A stretch of DNA of 64,000 bases from Caldisphaera sp. (GTDB lineage Archaea > Thermoproteota > Thermoprotei_A > Sulfolobales > Acidilobaceae): positions 1-64,000 of the forward strand of contig NZ_JAGDXI010000016.1 of assembly GCF_023256325.1 (NCBI RefSeq), in the 5' to 3' direction. Below, piece by piece: positions 26,409 to 35,195 of this stretch (position 1 is the first letter of the stretch; each line of letters begins with the position of its first letter). The notes beneath the pieces were generated by a model, which was given only the letters and a program-made list of their open reading frames with translations, did not search any database and was not told the origin of the DNA. The position numbers and the translations under genes were made by a program.

Positions 26409-27719
26409 TTAAACTTTAACGTAGTGTATTGGTCTATTCAATGCGAGTTCTGCAACTTCTTTTAATGCTTCAGACATAGTAGGGTGAGGAGGCATGCTAA
26501 ATGACAGATCCTCAAGAGTTGCTTTTAACTTAACTGCAAGAGTTGCTGAAAGAGCTAGCTCAGATGCAAATGTTGATATTGCATGAACACCTATTATTCT
26601 ATTAGAAGAATCATAGACTATTTTTATTAAGCCTATCTCTTCTTTTTCTATAACAGACCTTGCAAGCCCACCTAATGGTAATTTAGTTTCTTTGGCTTGA
26701 ATCCCCAAAGAATTAGCCTGAGTTAATGTATAACCAACTGAAAATATTTCAGGCTTTGAGAAAATAACGCTAGGTATAATGCTATAGTCTATTTCTTTAA
26801 GGTTTCCTGAAACGCCCTCCGCGGCAGCAACTCCTTGAGCAAATGCTTTGTGGGCAAGCATTGGATTCCCAGTTACATCTCCTGAAGAGAAAATATTTGG
26901 GTTGGAAGTTCTCAAATATTTATCAACTTTTACAAAACCCTTTTCATCAGTTTCAACTTTTATGTTTGGTAGTAAAGTTTTCCTTCCTACTGATATGAAA
27001 ACAGAATCGAATTCCATGTTTTCATTATTTATATTTACTATAACATATTTTTCTCTTTTTTCTTTAATTTCTTTTATTGTTGTGTTTTTTAATATCTTAA
27101 CCCCTTTACTCTTTAAAGCCCTTTCAGCAAGTCTTGATATATCAGCATCTATATTAGGAAGTATTTTAGGCATAACTTCTATTAGAGTTACTTGAGAGCC
27201 TAGTGAAGAAAAAGCATTTGCATACTCTACTCCAACATAGCCTGCTCCAACTATTAAAATGCGGGAAGGTAATTCTTTTAGGCTAAGAATTGTTCTATTA
27301 TTATGAATTATTTGGCCATCAGCTTTTATATTAGGTAGATCTGAAGGCTCTGAGCCCGTTGCTATTATTAATTTTTTCGACCTTAATCCGTTGTTTTCCT
27401 CAATAAAGTTATCATCACTTTCTTTAATGTTTGCATTTGAATAAAAAACATCTATTTTATTGTTTTTTAAAAGATATGAAATGCCTTCTCTTACCTTATC
27501 AGAGGCATTTATAGCTTCTTCAATAGCTGATGAAAAGCTCTTACCTTCAAGAGATGATTTTATTAATGCCTTTGTAGGTATACATCCATAATTTGTGCAT
27601 TCCCCTCCAAGCTTGTTCTTTTCTATTAAGGCTACCCTTAAACCTAATTGTGAAGCTCTTATAGCTGCAGGATAACCTCCAGGGCCTCCCCCAACAACTA
27701 TTAAATCGTAGAGCTCCAT
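26409..27719 (-). CDS. lpdA: dihydrolipoamide dehydrogenase-like FAD/NAD disulfide oxidoreductase
   Basis: A 436-residue two-dinucleotide-fold flavoenzyme. The FAD motif GGGPGGYPAA is at residues 10-19, the redox pair C41 and C46 is in GGECTNYGCIPTK, the NAD motif ILIVGAGYVGVEYA is near 153-166, and the C-terminal HPTMSEALKE near 412 provides the catalytic His-Glu. It may serve 2-oxoacid dehydrogenase complexes or the glycine cleavage system, but no other subunit of these is nearby, so the partner is unknown. Slightly shorter than the usual 460 residues. It lies 81 bp upstream of mdh. Confidence 0.87.
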   Translation of the reverse strand: MELYDLIVVGGGPGGYPAAIRASQLGLRVALIEKNKLGGECTNYGCIPTKALIKSSLEGKSFSSAIEEAINASDKVREGISYLLKNNKIDVFYSNANIKESDDNFIEENNGLRSKKLIIATGSEPSDLPNIKADGQIIHNNRTILSLKELPSRILIVGAGYVGVEYANAFSSLGSQVTLIEVMPKILPNIDADISRLAERALKSKGVKILKNTTIKEIKEKREKYVIVNINNENMEFDSVFISVGRKTLLPNIKVETDEKGFVKVDKYLRTSNPNIFSSGDVTGNPMLAHKAFAQGVAAAEGVSGNLKEIDYSIIPSVIFSKPEIFSVGYTLTQANSLGIQAKETKLPLGGLARSVIEKEEIGLIKIVYDSSNRIIGVHAISTFASELALSATLAVKLKATLEDLSFSMPPHPTMSEALKEVAELALNRPIHYVKV

Positions 27720-27817
27720 TTACTTCACCTAAATCCCTATTAATTCTTATCCATGTAAAAATAGCTTGTTAGTATTTTATATTGTCTAATGAATTTGAGC
27801 TATCTTTAGCAATGAAT

Positions 27818-30256
27818 TTATCTTGTTAACAAATATAGCTTTTCTCCAATTTTTTCTCCTTCTGGATTTTTATTTATAATAAAATCTGTTTTGTGTAATG
27901 CCTTTAAATCGTTTATGAAATCTGATAAGCTTTCATCGGCAATAATTAATTTACCTTCAATTGGTTTGTTAAGGCTTATATTATGGGATTTCTTATAGGT
28001 CCAAACTTCCTTGTTTATTTCTATTATATCTAAAGCTTTTTTCATTAATTTTTCTTTTTCTTCTTTATTAAACATAGGTTCAGGAACTCTTTCTTCCATT
28101 ATATCTTTATTATAAAGCATTTTGTAAGAGTAATATGTAACAAATGGCATTATAGGGGATAGCATAATTAATGACGATCTAAAGATTTCATGTAAGCCTT
28201 TCCAAGATGATTTCTGCTCTTCTTCATTAAATTCTTTCTCTCTATTATATGCTCTGTTCTTAACTAATTCAACATAATTTGATGCAAACACATCCCAAAT
28301 TAATTCATACAATAGACTAATAGGTTCAAACATGTCTAAGGATTGGTAACCTTTATCAATTCTTTCTATATAATCTTGGGTTAGAGCTAAGAAAGCTCTT
28401 TCAGTTTCTGTATAATTAGTATAATTAGAATCTTCATATGGGAATGAAGAAATAAATCTAGATAAATTCCATATTTTCGTTGCAAAATTTCTCCCAGTTA
28501 TAACTTTTTTCTCATCAAATCTATAGTCATAGCCAAGTCTTGCAGATATTGCAGCCCAATACCTAAAAGCATCAGCTCCATATTTGCTTACTATGGGATC
28601 GGGATCAATGACATTGCCTAATGATTTATGCATCGGTCTTCCTTTAGGATCTAATCCCATTCCAGTTATCCTTATGTACTTGAAGGCAGGTTTCTTAGTT
28701 AGTTGATAAACTCTTAATAATGAATAGTATAACCAAGATCTTATTATATCTTCTCCTTGTGGTCTTAGTGTGTTTTCTATGGCCTTTTCAAAAAATTCTT
28801 TGTTTTCATCCCATTTTGTTACATATAATACTGATATGCTTGAGTCAAACCAAGTATCAAAAACTCTTTTTTCTCCAACTATTTTTTCTTTGGGAGCATT
28901 ACAAACTGGGCATCTATCAAATGGAACATCATCTAACCATGGCCTATAGTATTTACCTGGCTCAGGTGTTAGAATTGAGTTACAATTCGTGCATCTCCAA
29001 GCAGGTATTTCTGTTCCATAGTATCTATCCCTTGATATAGGCCAGTCCATAGATATGCTGTCTATCCAATCAAAAAGCTTTTTCTTATGCATTTCAGGTC
29101 TTATATCAATTTTGTTTATAATTTCTTTAAGTTCTCCTTTAAATGGAAGTTGTTTTAAGAAGAATTCTTTTCTGTTTATTATCTGCAATGGCGTTTTACA
29201 TCTCCAACAAACTGGTATAGTATGTTTAATTTTTTCCTTTTTAACTAAAACTTTTTTCTTTTCAAGTTCTTCTACTATTTTCTTTCTTGCATCCATAACG
29301 GTTAGACCTGATAAGAAAGCTGAATTTTCTAGCATAGTTCCTATAGGGCTTATTAATACCTTAGGCTTTAAGTTAAGCTCTTTGAAAAGCCTTATATCAT
29401 TTTCATCACCATAAGAACAGACCATCATTAATCCAGTTCCAAAATCCATATCAACGCTTGGATGCTCAATTATTTCCATTTCTACATCATATAATGGTGA
29501 TATGGCTTTCTTTCCTCTTAACTCTTTATACCTTTCATCCTTTGGGTTATAAATTAATGCAGCGCAAGATGCTAAAAGTTCGGGCCTTGTTGTTGCAACT
29601 GTAACATATTTTTCTTCTCCCTTTATTTTAAAGTTTATATAATAAAGGTAACCTTCTTCTTCCTGATATTCAATTTCAGCCTCAGCTAATGTAGTCCCAC
29701 ATCTAGGGCACCATCTTACAGGTCTTTCATCTTCATAAATTAAACCTTTTTTAAACAATTCTATAAAGGTCTTTTGGGTCATCTTTCTGTATTTTTCGCT
29801 ATCAGTTCCATCTTTCCAATAGTCGAAACTACATCCAAGCCTCTTCCAAACGTTAACTATGTCTTTTTCTGCATTATCTAAATAGCCTTTACATAAATCC
29901 AAAAATTTTTTCCTCCCTTCAGGAGTAGATGCCATATCTCTTGCTCTTATGTTATAAATTTTTTCCACTTGAACTTCAACAGGTAAACCATTTCTATCAG
30001 CATAAAAAGGAGAAATTACTTGGAATCCTTTTAACCTATAATATCTTGAAATCATGTCTATTTGAGAGTAATGAGCAGCTCCTCCAACATGCCATTTTCC
30101 ACTTGCATATGGAGGAGGTGTATCTATAACTATTATTTTGTTTGATGCTTCATCAATTTTATTATCTTTTTTCTTTTTCTCCCACTCATTTAATATTAAT
30201 AGTTCTAAAGACGGATCCCACTTTGTTTCATTAATTTTAGCCTTATTCTCTTCCAT
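27818..30256 (-). CDS. valS: valyl-tRNA synthetase
   Basis: Charges tRNA-Val with valine and edits misactivated threonine. The 812-residue class I enzyme has the HIGH-type motif SGKWHVGGAAHY near residue 53, the editing domain with TVATTRPELLASCAA near 221, and the KMSKS-type motif GRPMHKSLGN near 526-535, which is usual in archaeal ValRS. Paired Cys (CPRCGTT, CWRCKTP, CTNCNS, CPVCNAP) suggest zinc sites. The C-terminal anticodon-binding domain is present, but the long bacterial coiled-coil tail is not. A bare TTGTTAACAA overlaps its last codons. Confidence 0.95.
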   Translation of the reverse strand: MEENKAKINETKWDPSLELLILNEWEKKKKDNKIDEASNKIIVIDTPPPYASGKWHVGGAAHYSQIDMISRYYRLKGFQVISPFYADRNGLPVEVQVEKIYNIRARDMASTPEGRKKFLDLCKGYLDNAEKDIVNVWKRLGCSFDYWKDGTDSEKYRKMTQKTFIELFKKGLIYEDERPVRWCPRCGTTLAEAEIEYQEEEGYLYYINFKIKGEEKYVTVATTRPELLASCAALIYNPKDERYKELRGKKAISPLYDVEMEIIEHPSVDMDFGTGLMMVCSYGDENDIRLFKELNLKPKVLISPIGTMLENSAFLSGLTVMDARKKIVEELEKKKVLVKKEKIKHTIPVCWRCKTPLQIINRKEFFLKQLPFKGELKEIINKIDIRPEMHKKKLFDWIDSISMDWPISRDRYYGTEIPAWRCTNCNSILTPEPGKYYRPWLDDVPFDRCPVCNAPKEKIVGEKRVFDTWFDSSISVLYVTKWDENKEFFEKAIENTLRPQGEDIIRSWLYYSLLRVYQLTKKPAFKYIRITGMGLDPKGRPMHKSLGNVIDPDPIVSKYGADAFRYWAAISARLGYDYRFDEKKVITGRNFATKIWNLSRFISSFPYEDSNYTNYTETERAFLALTQDYIERIDKGYQSLDMFEPISLLYELIWDVFASNYVELVKNRAYNREKEFNEEEQKSSWKGLHEIFRSSLIMLSPIMPFVTYYSYKMLYNKDIMEERVPEPMFNKEEKEKLMKKALDIIEINKEVWTYKKSHNISLNKPIEGKLIIADESLSDFINDLKALHKTDFIINKNPEGEKIGEKLYLLTR

Positions 30257-30583
30257 CTCAGTTACCTGGATTACTAGGAAATCATTAAATTAAAAATTTA
30301 TTTAAGTCAGAGTTCTACCTAAATTAAAAATTAATATAAAAAATGTAAAAAGTCAAAGAACAGTATTGTTTAGAAAAAATAATAGGATTATAAAACACTG
30401 ATAGGTATTTTAATTTATTAGTAATTGCTATAGCAATCTATTATTTTCTTGCCTAAAATTTAATTTTAAAACCTCTTAACAATTATTAAGTTATTCTCAT
30501 ATTTTTTGTATTATTACGGAGTTAAGTTTAAATATGTTACAGAAAAATTAAAGAATAGCGAATAAAAGAGGTGTTCGTATATC
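30257..30583 (+). other. 327-bp AT-rich intergenic region with pilin promoter
   Basis: This divergent gap between valS and the pilin gene is very AT-rich. A TATA-like TTTAAATA at 30527-30534 sits about 50 bases before the pilin ATG at 30584, and GAGGTG lies 10 bases before that start. I see no open reading frame, RNA gene or repeat in the rest. Confidence 0.5.
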
Positions 30584-31087
30584 ATGAAATATACGATTAA
30601 AGGTTTAAGTATGAGAAAAAATAATAAGGCAATATCTGATATAGTAGCGGTTGTCATGCTTATTTTAATTGCTATAGCTGCAGCAGTATTGATTTATTTG
30701 TGGCTAAGCGGATTAGTTGGTTCAGTACATTCATCAAATCCTGCCCTAACTGAAAGAATTAGCATAAATGCTGTTGTTATAAATTTCAGTAGCAGCACTT
30801 GGTACGTAACTGCTTATGTATTAAATTCTGGTTCTAGCCCCGTAACAATAAATGCCTTATATGTTTTAAATGCTAGCAATGGGGCAACATTATTTGGTGG
30901 TTCAACGTTATATAGCAGTGTTAACGGCGGCACGCAAACATCGTCTATTTCTATACCAGCTAACACAGTAGAACCAGTGGTTTATAGGGCAAGCTCTTCT
31001 CAAGTACCGTCAGCGGGTACTCCAATTATTGTTGAGGTAACAACAACAAATGGGGTTCAGGCAACTTATCAACTAACATGGCCTTAA
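30584..31087 (+). CDS. archaeal type IV pilin (paralogue 1)
   Basis: A 167-residue pilin. The class III-type head RKNNKAISDIVAVVM is followed by a hydrophobic helix (LILIAIAAAVLIYLWL), the standard archaeal pilin N-terminal domain. The ectodomain is rich in Ser, Thr and Val. Its C-terminal pattern (TTNGVQATYQLTWP) matches the pilin at 33167 almost exactly, so the two are paralogues. Start uncertain: ATG 30584 is preceded by GAGGTG, whereas ATG 30611 gives a more typical short head. It has its own promoter and is not linked to the assembly operon at 16-21 kb, whose machinery may export it. Confidence 0.85.
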   Translation: MKYTIKGLSMRKNNKAISDIVAVVMLILIAIAAAVLIYLWLSGLVGSVHSSNPALTERISINAVVINFSSSTWYVTAYVLNSGSSPVTINALYVLNASNGATLFGGSTLYSSVNGGTQTSSISIPANTVEPVVYRASSSQVPSAGTPIIVEVTTTNGVQATYQLTWP

Positions 31088-31120
31088 ACCTAAATAATTA
31101 CTTTATTTTTATTTTCTTTT

Positions 31121-32509
31121 TTATATTAAATAGCTTAAATCACCAGGTATTTTAGGTATATTACCAGATATATTTAATACATCTTTTTCTAAATCATTAA
31201 CTATTTTATCAATATTTTCATCTATTTTATCAATTTCAACTTTCTTTTCAACCCTTTTCCCATCATAAACAGATACAGTTATCTTTTTGCTTTCAACTTC
31301 TTTTTTACCAACATAAATTATTATTGGAGGCTTTGCAGTAGTCTCTATTTGTCTAACATCTCCTGATAAGCTGGTCCTGCTAGTCTCTTTATATCCAGAC
31401 CTAAATCCATTTTTAATAAGCTCTTTATGTATACCTTTAGCTACATCTTCAACTTTTTCATCACTCTCATCTCCAGCTTTTATTGCCAATACTGCGAATT
31501 GTAGAGGTGATATGGAAAATGGCAACCTACCTTTATAGTTATCTAAATAAACACCCAAAAACCTCTCAATAGATCCAAGTAAAGCTCTATGTATAACATA
31601 AACGTTTATATCACCGAAAACTTCTTTTACCATATCATAAATCTTAAATCTCCTTGCTAAGTTAAAATCAAACTGTATAGTTCCTAGTTGCCACTCCTTG
31701 TTATCTTCCATCTTAACTATAACATCAATTTTAGGTCCATAAAATGCTGCTTCCCCAATACCTTTTATAAATGAGATCCCATAATCTTTCCCTATTTTTT
31801 CTGCAGCCTTTTCCAAAAATTCCTCAGCCTTTTCCCATTCATCTAGACTTCCCATAAATTCAGTTCCTATTTTGCTTCTATCAGATACGCTTAATCTTAT
31901 TTTTATGGTCTCTGGTGAAACTTTTATCTTAAAAAGTTTGGAATATATGGTTATCATTTCATCAAATACATCAGTAACGACTTTTACAGCATCTTTTTCA
32001 GGGGTTATTATATGGGCATCATCTTGGGTAAAAGCCCTTGCCCTTAATAAACCGAAAACGCTCCCACTTGGCTCTAGCCTATGAACCCTTCCTAACTCAA
32101 ATACCTTAAAAGGTAGCTGTATTTTACCCCTATATTTGCCAAGTTCATTCAAGAATATCATTAAATGGAAAGGACAATTCATTGGTTTGACAGCATAATC
32201 TTTATCTTCTAGATGAAAGACATACATGTTTTGCTTATAATACCCCATATGGCCTGATACTTCAAAAAGCGAAGTGCTGCTTATTAATGGGGTTTCAGCA
32301 ATATAATAACCCCTCCTTGCATGGAAATTAGTTAGTATTTGATATAATGAAGACCTTAAATAACCGCCCCCTAAACTAAACAGAGGTATGCCAATGCCTA
32401 TATAATAGCCAAATTCTCTCTCCAATTTGGGCACATTGGTTTCAGGCTTTATTGCTATGTCTAGGTCATATGCATAATCCATGTGGTTTTTTTCAGCTTT
32501 TTCGCTCAT
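31121..32509 (-). CDS. thrS: threonyl-tRNA synthetase, catalytic type without editing domain
   Basis: Charges tRNA-Thr. The 462 residues begin almost directly with the class II catalytic core (FGYYIGIGIPLFSLGG), with no N-terminal TGS or archaeal editing domain. Motif 2 is FELGRVHRLEPSG, motif 3 lies around HRALLGSIERFLGVYLD, and PMNCPFH carries a zinc-binding Cys. The C-terminal anticodon-binding domain (residues about 355-450) is present. Some crenarchaea pair such a ThrS-cat enzyme with a separate editing-only ThrS-ed protein; no ThrS-ed is in this window. It is convergent with the pilin at 30584. Confidence 0.92.
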   Translation of the reverse strand: MSEKAEKNHMDYAYDLDIAIKPETNVPKLEREFGYYIGIGIPLFSLGGGYLRSSLYQILTNFHARRGYYIAETPLISSTSLFEVSGHMGYYKQNMYVFHLEDKDYAVKPMNCPFHLMIFLNELGKYRGKIQLPFKVFELGRVHRLEPSGSVFGLLRARAFTQDDAHIITPEKDAVKVVTDVFDEMITIYSKLFKIKVSPETIKIRLSVSDRSKIGTEFMGSLDEWEKAEEFLEKAAEKIGKDYGISFIKGIGEAAFYGPKIDVIVKMEDNKEWQLGTIQFDFNLARRFKIYDMVKEVFGDINVYVIHRALLGSIERFLGVYLDNYKGRLPFSISPLQFAVLAIKAGDESDEKVEDVAKGIHKELIKNGFRSGYKETSRTSLSGDVRQIETTAKPPIIIYVGKKEVESKKITVSVYDGKRVEKKVEIDKIDENIDKIVNDLEKDVLNISGNIPKIPGDLSYLI

Positions 32510-32616
32510 AATTTTACACCTCTTAAATTTTTATTAGATTAAAATTTAAATCTTTCATTATTGTCTATGAGTTATTTATTAATTATGAGCTTTTATTTTG
32601 AAACGATTTTTTATAT

Positions 32617-33084
32617 TTGGGAGAAGAAATGGAGGTAAAAATAATTCCGGTAATCCATAATATTAGCAGTGTGCAAAAACTTATAGATATGGCTAGGCTT
32701 AGCTTTGGTTTTGGTTACAAAAACATAATCATAACAAAAGCATACGGAGGTGCAGCTCAAAACGGTGTTGCTGAGGTATTTAAGATATCCTTAAAAGAAA
32801 ACAAAGGGGTTGTTGTTTTACCTGATTTAAAAGATGTAATAGATCTCTACAATCCAAAAAAGGTAATATTAATAGATAAAGAGAATTCAAAAGACGAGAT
32901 AGATATTGTTAACCCCCCGGTTAACAATGATCTAATGCTTGTATTTAATGGATCGGATTCATCATTTTCTCCTTCTGAAATTTCTCTTGGAGAGCCGTAT
33001 TATATAAAAGGGGTTAAAGGTAAGATTGGTAGTGTTGCCGAAGCTGCCCTCTTGCTTTATGCGTATTCAAAATTCTTAGCTTAA
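32617..33084 (+). CDS. SPOUT-like archaeal protein (often annotated RecB-family nuclease)
   Basis: A 155-residue conserved crenarchaeal protein. The C-terminal ISLGEPYYIKGVKGKIGSVAEAALLLYAY resembles the knotted SAM-binding end of SPOUT methyltransferases, and homologues are labelled RecB-family nuclease or SpoU-like in databases; I recall that labelling and have not checked it. No nuclease motif is visible. The 22-bp palindrome copy C lies inside the gene and encodes the segment DIVNPPVNND (near residues 96-105), in a loop between two conserved blocks. The likely start is ATG 32617 or ATG 32629. Confidence 0.75.
   Translation: MGEEMEVKIIPVIHNISSVQKLIDMARLSFGFGYKNIIITKAYGGAAQNGVAEVFKISLKENKGVVVLPDLKDVIDLYNPKKVILIDKENSKDEIDIVNPPVNNDLMLVFNGSDSSFSPSEISLGEPYYIKGVKGKIGSVAEAALLLYAYSKFLA
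32906..32927. repeat. 22-bp palindrome, copy C (GTTAAC pair), inside a coding sequence
   Basis: Arms TTGTTAAC and GTTAACAA flank CCCCCG. It is the exact reverse complement of copy B. It is read in frame inside the SPOUT-like gene as IVNPPVN. The only intragenic copy of the four. Confidence 0.85.
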
Positions 33085-33134
33085 ATAGAAATAACATAAG
33101 TTTTCCTTAAAGATTTCATTTAATAGCACCAGAG

Positions 33135-33156
33135 ACCCTGCTTGCAAGGGCGGGGT
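33135..33156. repeat. GC-rich hairpin between convergent genes
   Basis: ACCCTGC (33135-33141) pairs with GCGGGGT (33150-33156), with one G-U, around the loop TTGCAAGG. It stands out in AT-rich surroundings, between the SPOUT-like gene and the pilin stop at 33167. It could be a terminator-like hairpin or a relic of an IS200/IS605-type element end, whose ends often carry CCCCGCCC hairpins. Confidence 0.5.
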
Positions 33157-33166
33157 AATTTACTAT

Positions 33167-33607
33167 TTACGGCCAATTTGTTTGGTAAGTTGCCTTAACT
33201 CCGTTAGTAGTTATAACCTCTATAATCACAGGAGTGCCTGGATTAACATGAACTTTAGTATTGTTTGATGCATATACAAGCCCAACGCTTTTAGGATTTA
33301 TATTTAAGTTCCCAGATGGTGTGTTATTAAAGAATATTAATGAGTTATTGTAGTATAAAACTGCAACGCTGCTTATAGACGTTTGAGATCCTAGATTTTG
33401 CACATAAGCGTAAGCTATATAATTATTGTTTCTATACGTTATGTTAGCTGAACTAATTTCAATTTTTACATATAGTGCTGGATCATTATAGTGCATTGAC
33501 CCTATTAAACCATTTAGCCAAACATATAACAGTAAAGAGGCTGAGATAGCTACTATTATTAGCATAACGACAGCAACTATTTCAGATATTGATCTCTTTT
33601 TGCTCAT
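33167..33607 (-). CDS. archaeal type IV pilin (paralogue 2)
   Basis: A 146-residue pilin with head SKKRSISEIVAVVMLIIV and a hydrophobic helix through about residue 30. The ectodomain ends TTNGVKATYQTNWP, nearly the same as paralogue 1 at 30584, and many NxS/T sequons suggest glycosylation. I place the start at ATG 33607, which has GGTG six bases before it; the frame also opens at ATG 33619. It faces the SPOUT-like gene and is divergent from the secreted protein at 33739. Export probably relies on the ATPase and platform genes at 16-21 kb. Confidence 0.85.
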   Translation of the reverse strand: MSKKRSISEIVAVVMLIIVAISASLLLYVWLNGLIGSMHYNDPALYVKIEISSANITYRNNNYIAYAYVQNLGSQTSISSVAVLYYNNSLIFFNNTPSGNLNINPKSVGLVYASNNTKVHVNPGTPVIIEVITTNGVKATYQTNWP

Positions 33608-33738
33608 TTTTTCCACCATATTTATTATTTAAATCTAAATTTAAAAACTTAAGCAATTTATTCCCTACACTTTCCCTACACTTCCCAGAGGTTCCCTAAT
33701 ATAGCTTAAATTACATAATCTAAGATGGGTGATAAAAA

Positions 33739-35184
33739 GTGAAAGGATTTGGCATAAAGATTGCCTCTTTGCTATTGACTTTGATGGTAATAGGGGCTAT
33801 AATCTTTCCCTTTGTAAATGCTCAGCCTTCAAGTAATAATGGAAATGCAGAAAACCAAAACTCAACATTAATTCTATTAAATATAACTAGTAAAGCAATT
33901 AACTTTGCTAAAAATAATGGTATAAATGTTACATTGGCTCAAAAATACTATCAATTAGCTCTATCATCATATAATGAAGGCAACTATACACAAGCACAAA
34001 TATATTTACATTTAGCTATGAAGGTATTGGCAAAGCAAATGGAAAGTAAAAAAGAAACGGTAACGCCTGTTTTACAGGCTGAAGGTATTAAGGTACAATT
34101 AAAGCTAATAGAGAACTTTGTTAGCAAGAGCAAATTATTTAATGAAACATATAAAAACATGATATTATCTCAAATAAATCAATCTTTATTATATTTAAAT
34201 GAAGGAAATGTAAGCCAAGCGGCTAAAACTCTTTCAGAGATAAAGCAAGAACTTATGCAGGCATCAGTAAAGATATCAGATGTAGCCAAACAAAGAGTTT
34301 CCCACTTTATAAAGAACAAAATTAAAAACGAAATTAATAATATGAATAAAATGTTTGAGTCAGAGATGGGGAATGTTACATCAGAGTTCAGTTATAACGT
34401 TAATGTAACACCAGTTTTAAGTCTTGTTGAAAAAGAAATTAATTCAACTAATATAAGCGTTAACACATACGCCCACATACTAATTGCTTTAAACAATTTG
34501 GAAAACTTCATAGTAAATCAAAAGATTTCGTTTGTTTTCAATTTGTCTGGCAGAAATAAAGAGCTATGGGGAATTTTAATCAATCTAGAGGCTATAAACA
34601 GGTCTTTAAATATGGTATCTGCTAGGACAAATAACCAAAATATAAATAATGCAATAAGTCTTATGGAAGAGTCAATAAACGAGACCAAATTCTCCATTAA
34701 GGAATGGTATATAGGTAATGATACTGGAGCATTAAAACTCATAAACGAATCAATTCAAAATGATATACAGGCTCAACAATACTTATCTAATACATCAGGT
34801 ATGGCAAACATGCTCATACCAATTTCAAATAGAATATATAAACTGGACTATATGGTGCTTAAATTAATAAACAACACTATAATAATTGGTAAAAGCGTTG
34901 AAATAGAAGGCTTTGTTATTTGGAACCTATCATCAAACAGCTATTTAATAGTTGGTCATATAATATCAATAGGAAATAATATGATGTTTATGCCTGTAAC
35001 CGAGCACATGTGGCAATTGATGATAATAAATGTTTCCAAGTCAACGCAAATAAATGGAACCATATATCCAAATGAAGTCGTTAAAATAAACGGTATTATA
35101 ACTGGAAAATACTATGCTATATATGAGGTAAATGCAACCCAAATAACTGTTTTAAGCAATTCAACAAATACAGTTAATTCATAA
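33739..35184 (+). CDS. secreted helical glycoprotein, unknown function
   Basis: A 481-residue exported protein. Residues about 1-29 are a Sec signal peptide (SLLLTLMVIGAIIFPFVNAQ, probable cleavage after NA). The body to about residue 370 is strongly helical, with segments rich in Asn, Lys, Leu and Glu that look like TPR-like or coiled-coil repeats (ALSSYNEGNYTQAQIYLHLA, LLYLNEGNVSQAAKTLSE). The last 110 residues are beta-rich. It has many N-glycosylation sequons and no C-terminal anchor. It starts at a GTG, seven bases after GGTG. The next gene, an anchored surface protein, follows at once, so the two may form a cell-surface complex. Confidence 0.7.
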   Translation: MKGFGIKIASLLLTLMVIGAIIFPFVNAQPSSNNGNAENQNSTLILLNITSKAINFAKNNGINVTLAQKYYQLALSSYNEGNYTQAQIYLHLAMKVLAKQMESKKETVTPVLQAEGIKVQLKLIENFVSKSKLFNETYKNMILSQINQSLLYLNEGNVSQAAKTLSEIKQELMQASVKISDVAKQRVSHFIKNKIKNEINNMNKMFESEMGNVTSEFSYNVNVTPVLSLVEKEINSTNISVNTYAHILIALNNLENFIVNQKISFVFNLSGRNKELWGILINLEAINRSLNMVSARTNNQNINNAISLMEESINETKFSIKEWYIGNDTGALKLINESIQNDIQAQQYLSNTSGMANMLIPISNRIYKLDYMVLKLINNTIIIGKSVEIEGFVIWNLSSNSYLIVGHIISIGNNMMFMPVTEHMWQLMIINVSKSTQINGTIYPNEVVKINGIITGKYYAIYEVNATQITVLSNSTNTVNS

Positions 35185-35195
35185 CGGTGTTAATA

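Noticed and set aside
27820-27834. TTGTTAACAA at the end of valS, similar to the palindrome arm
   Set aside because: It lacks the C-run spacer and second arm, so it is a bare 10-bp dyad within coding sequence and not a fifth copy.
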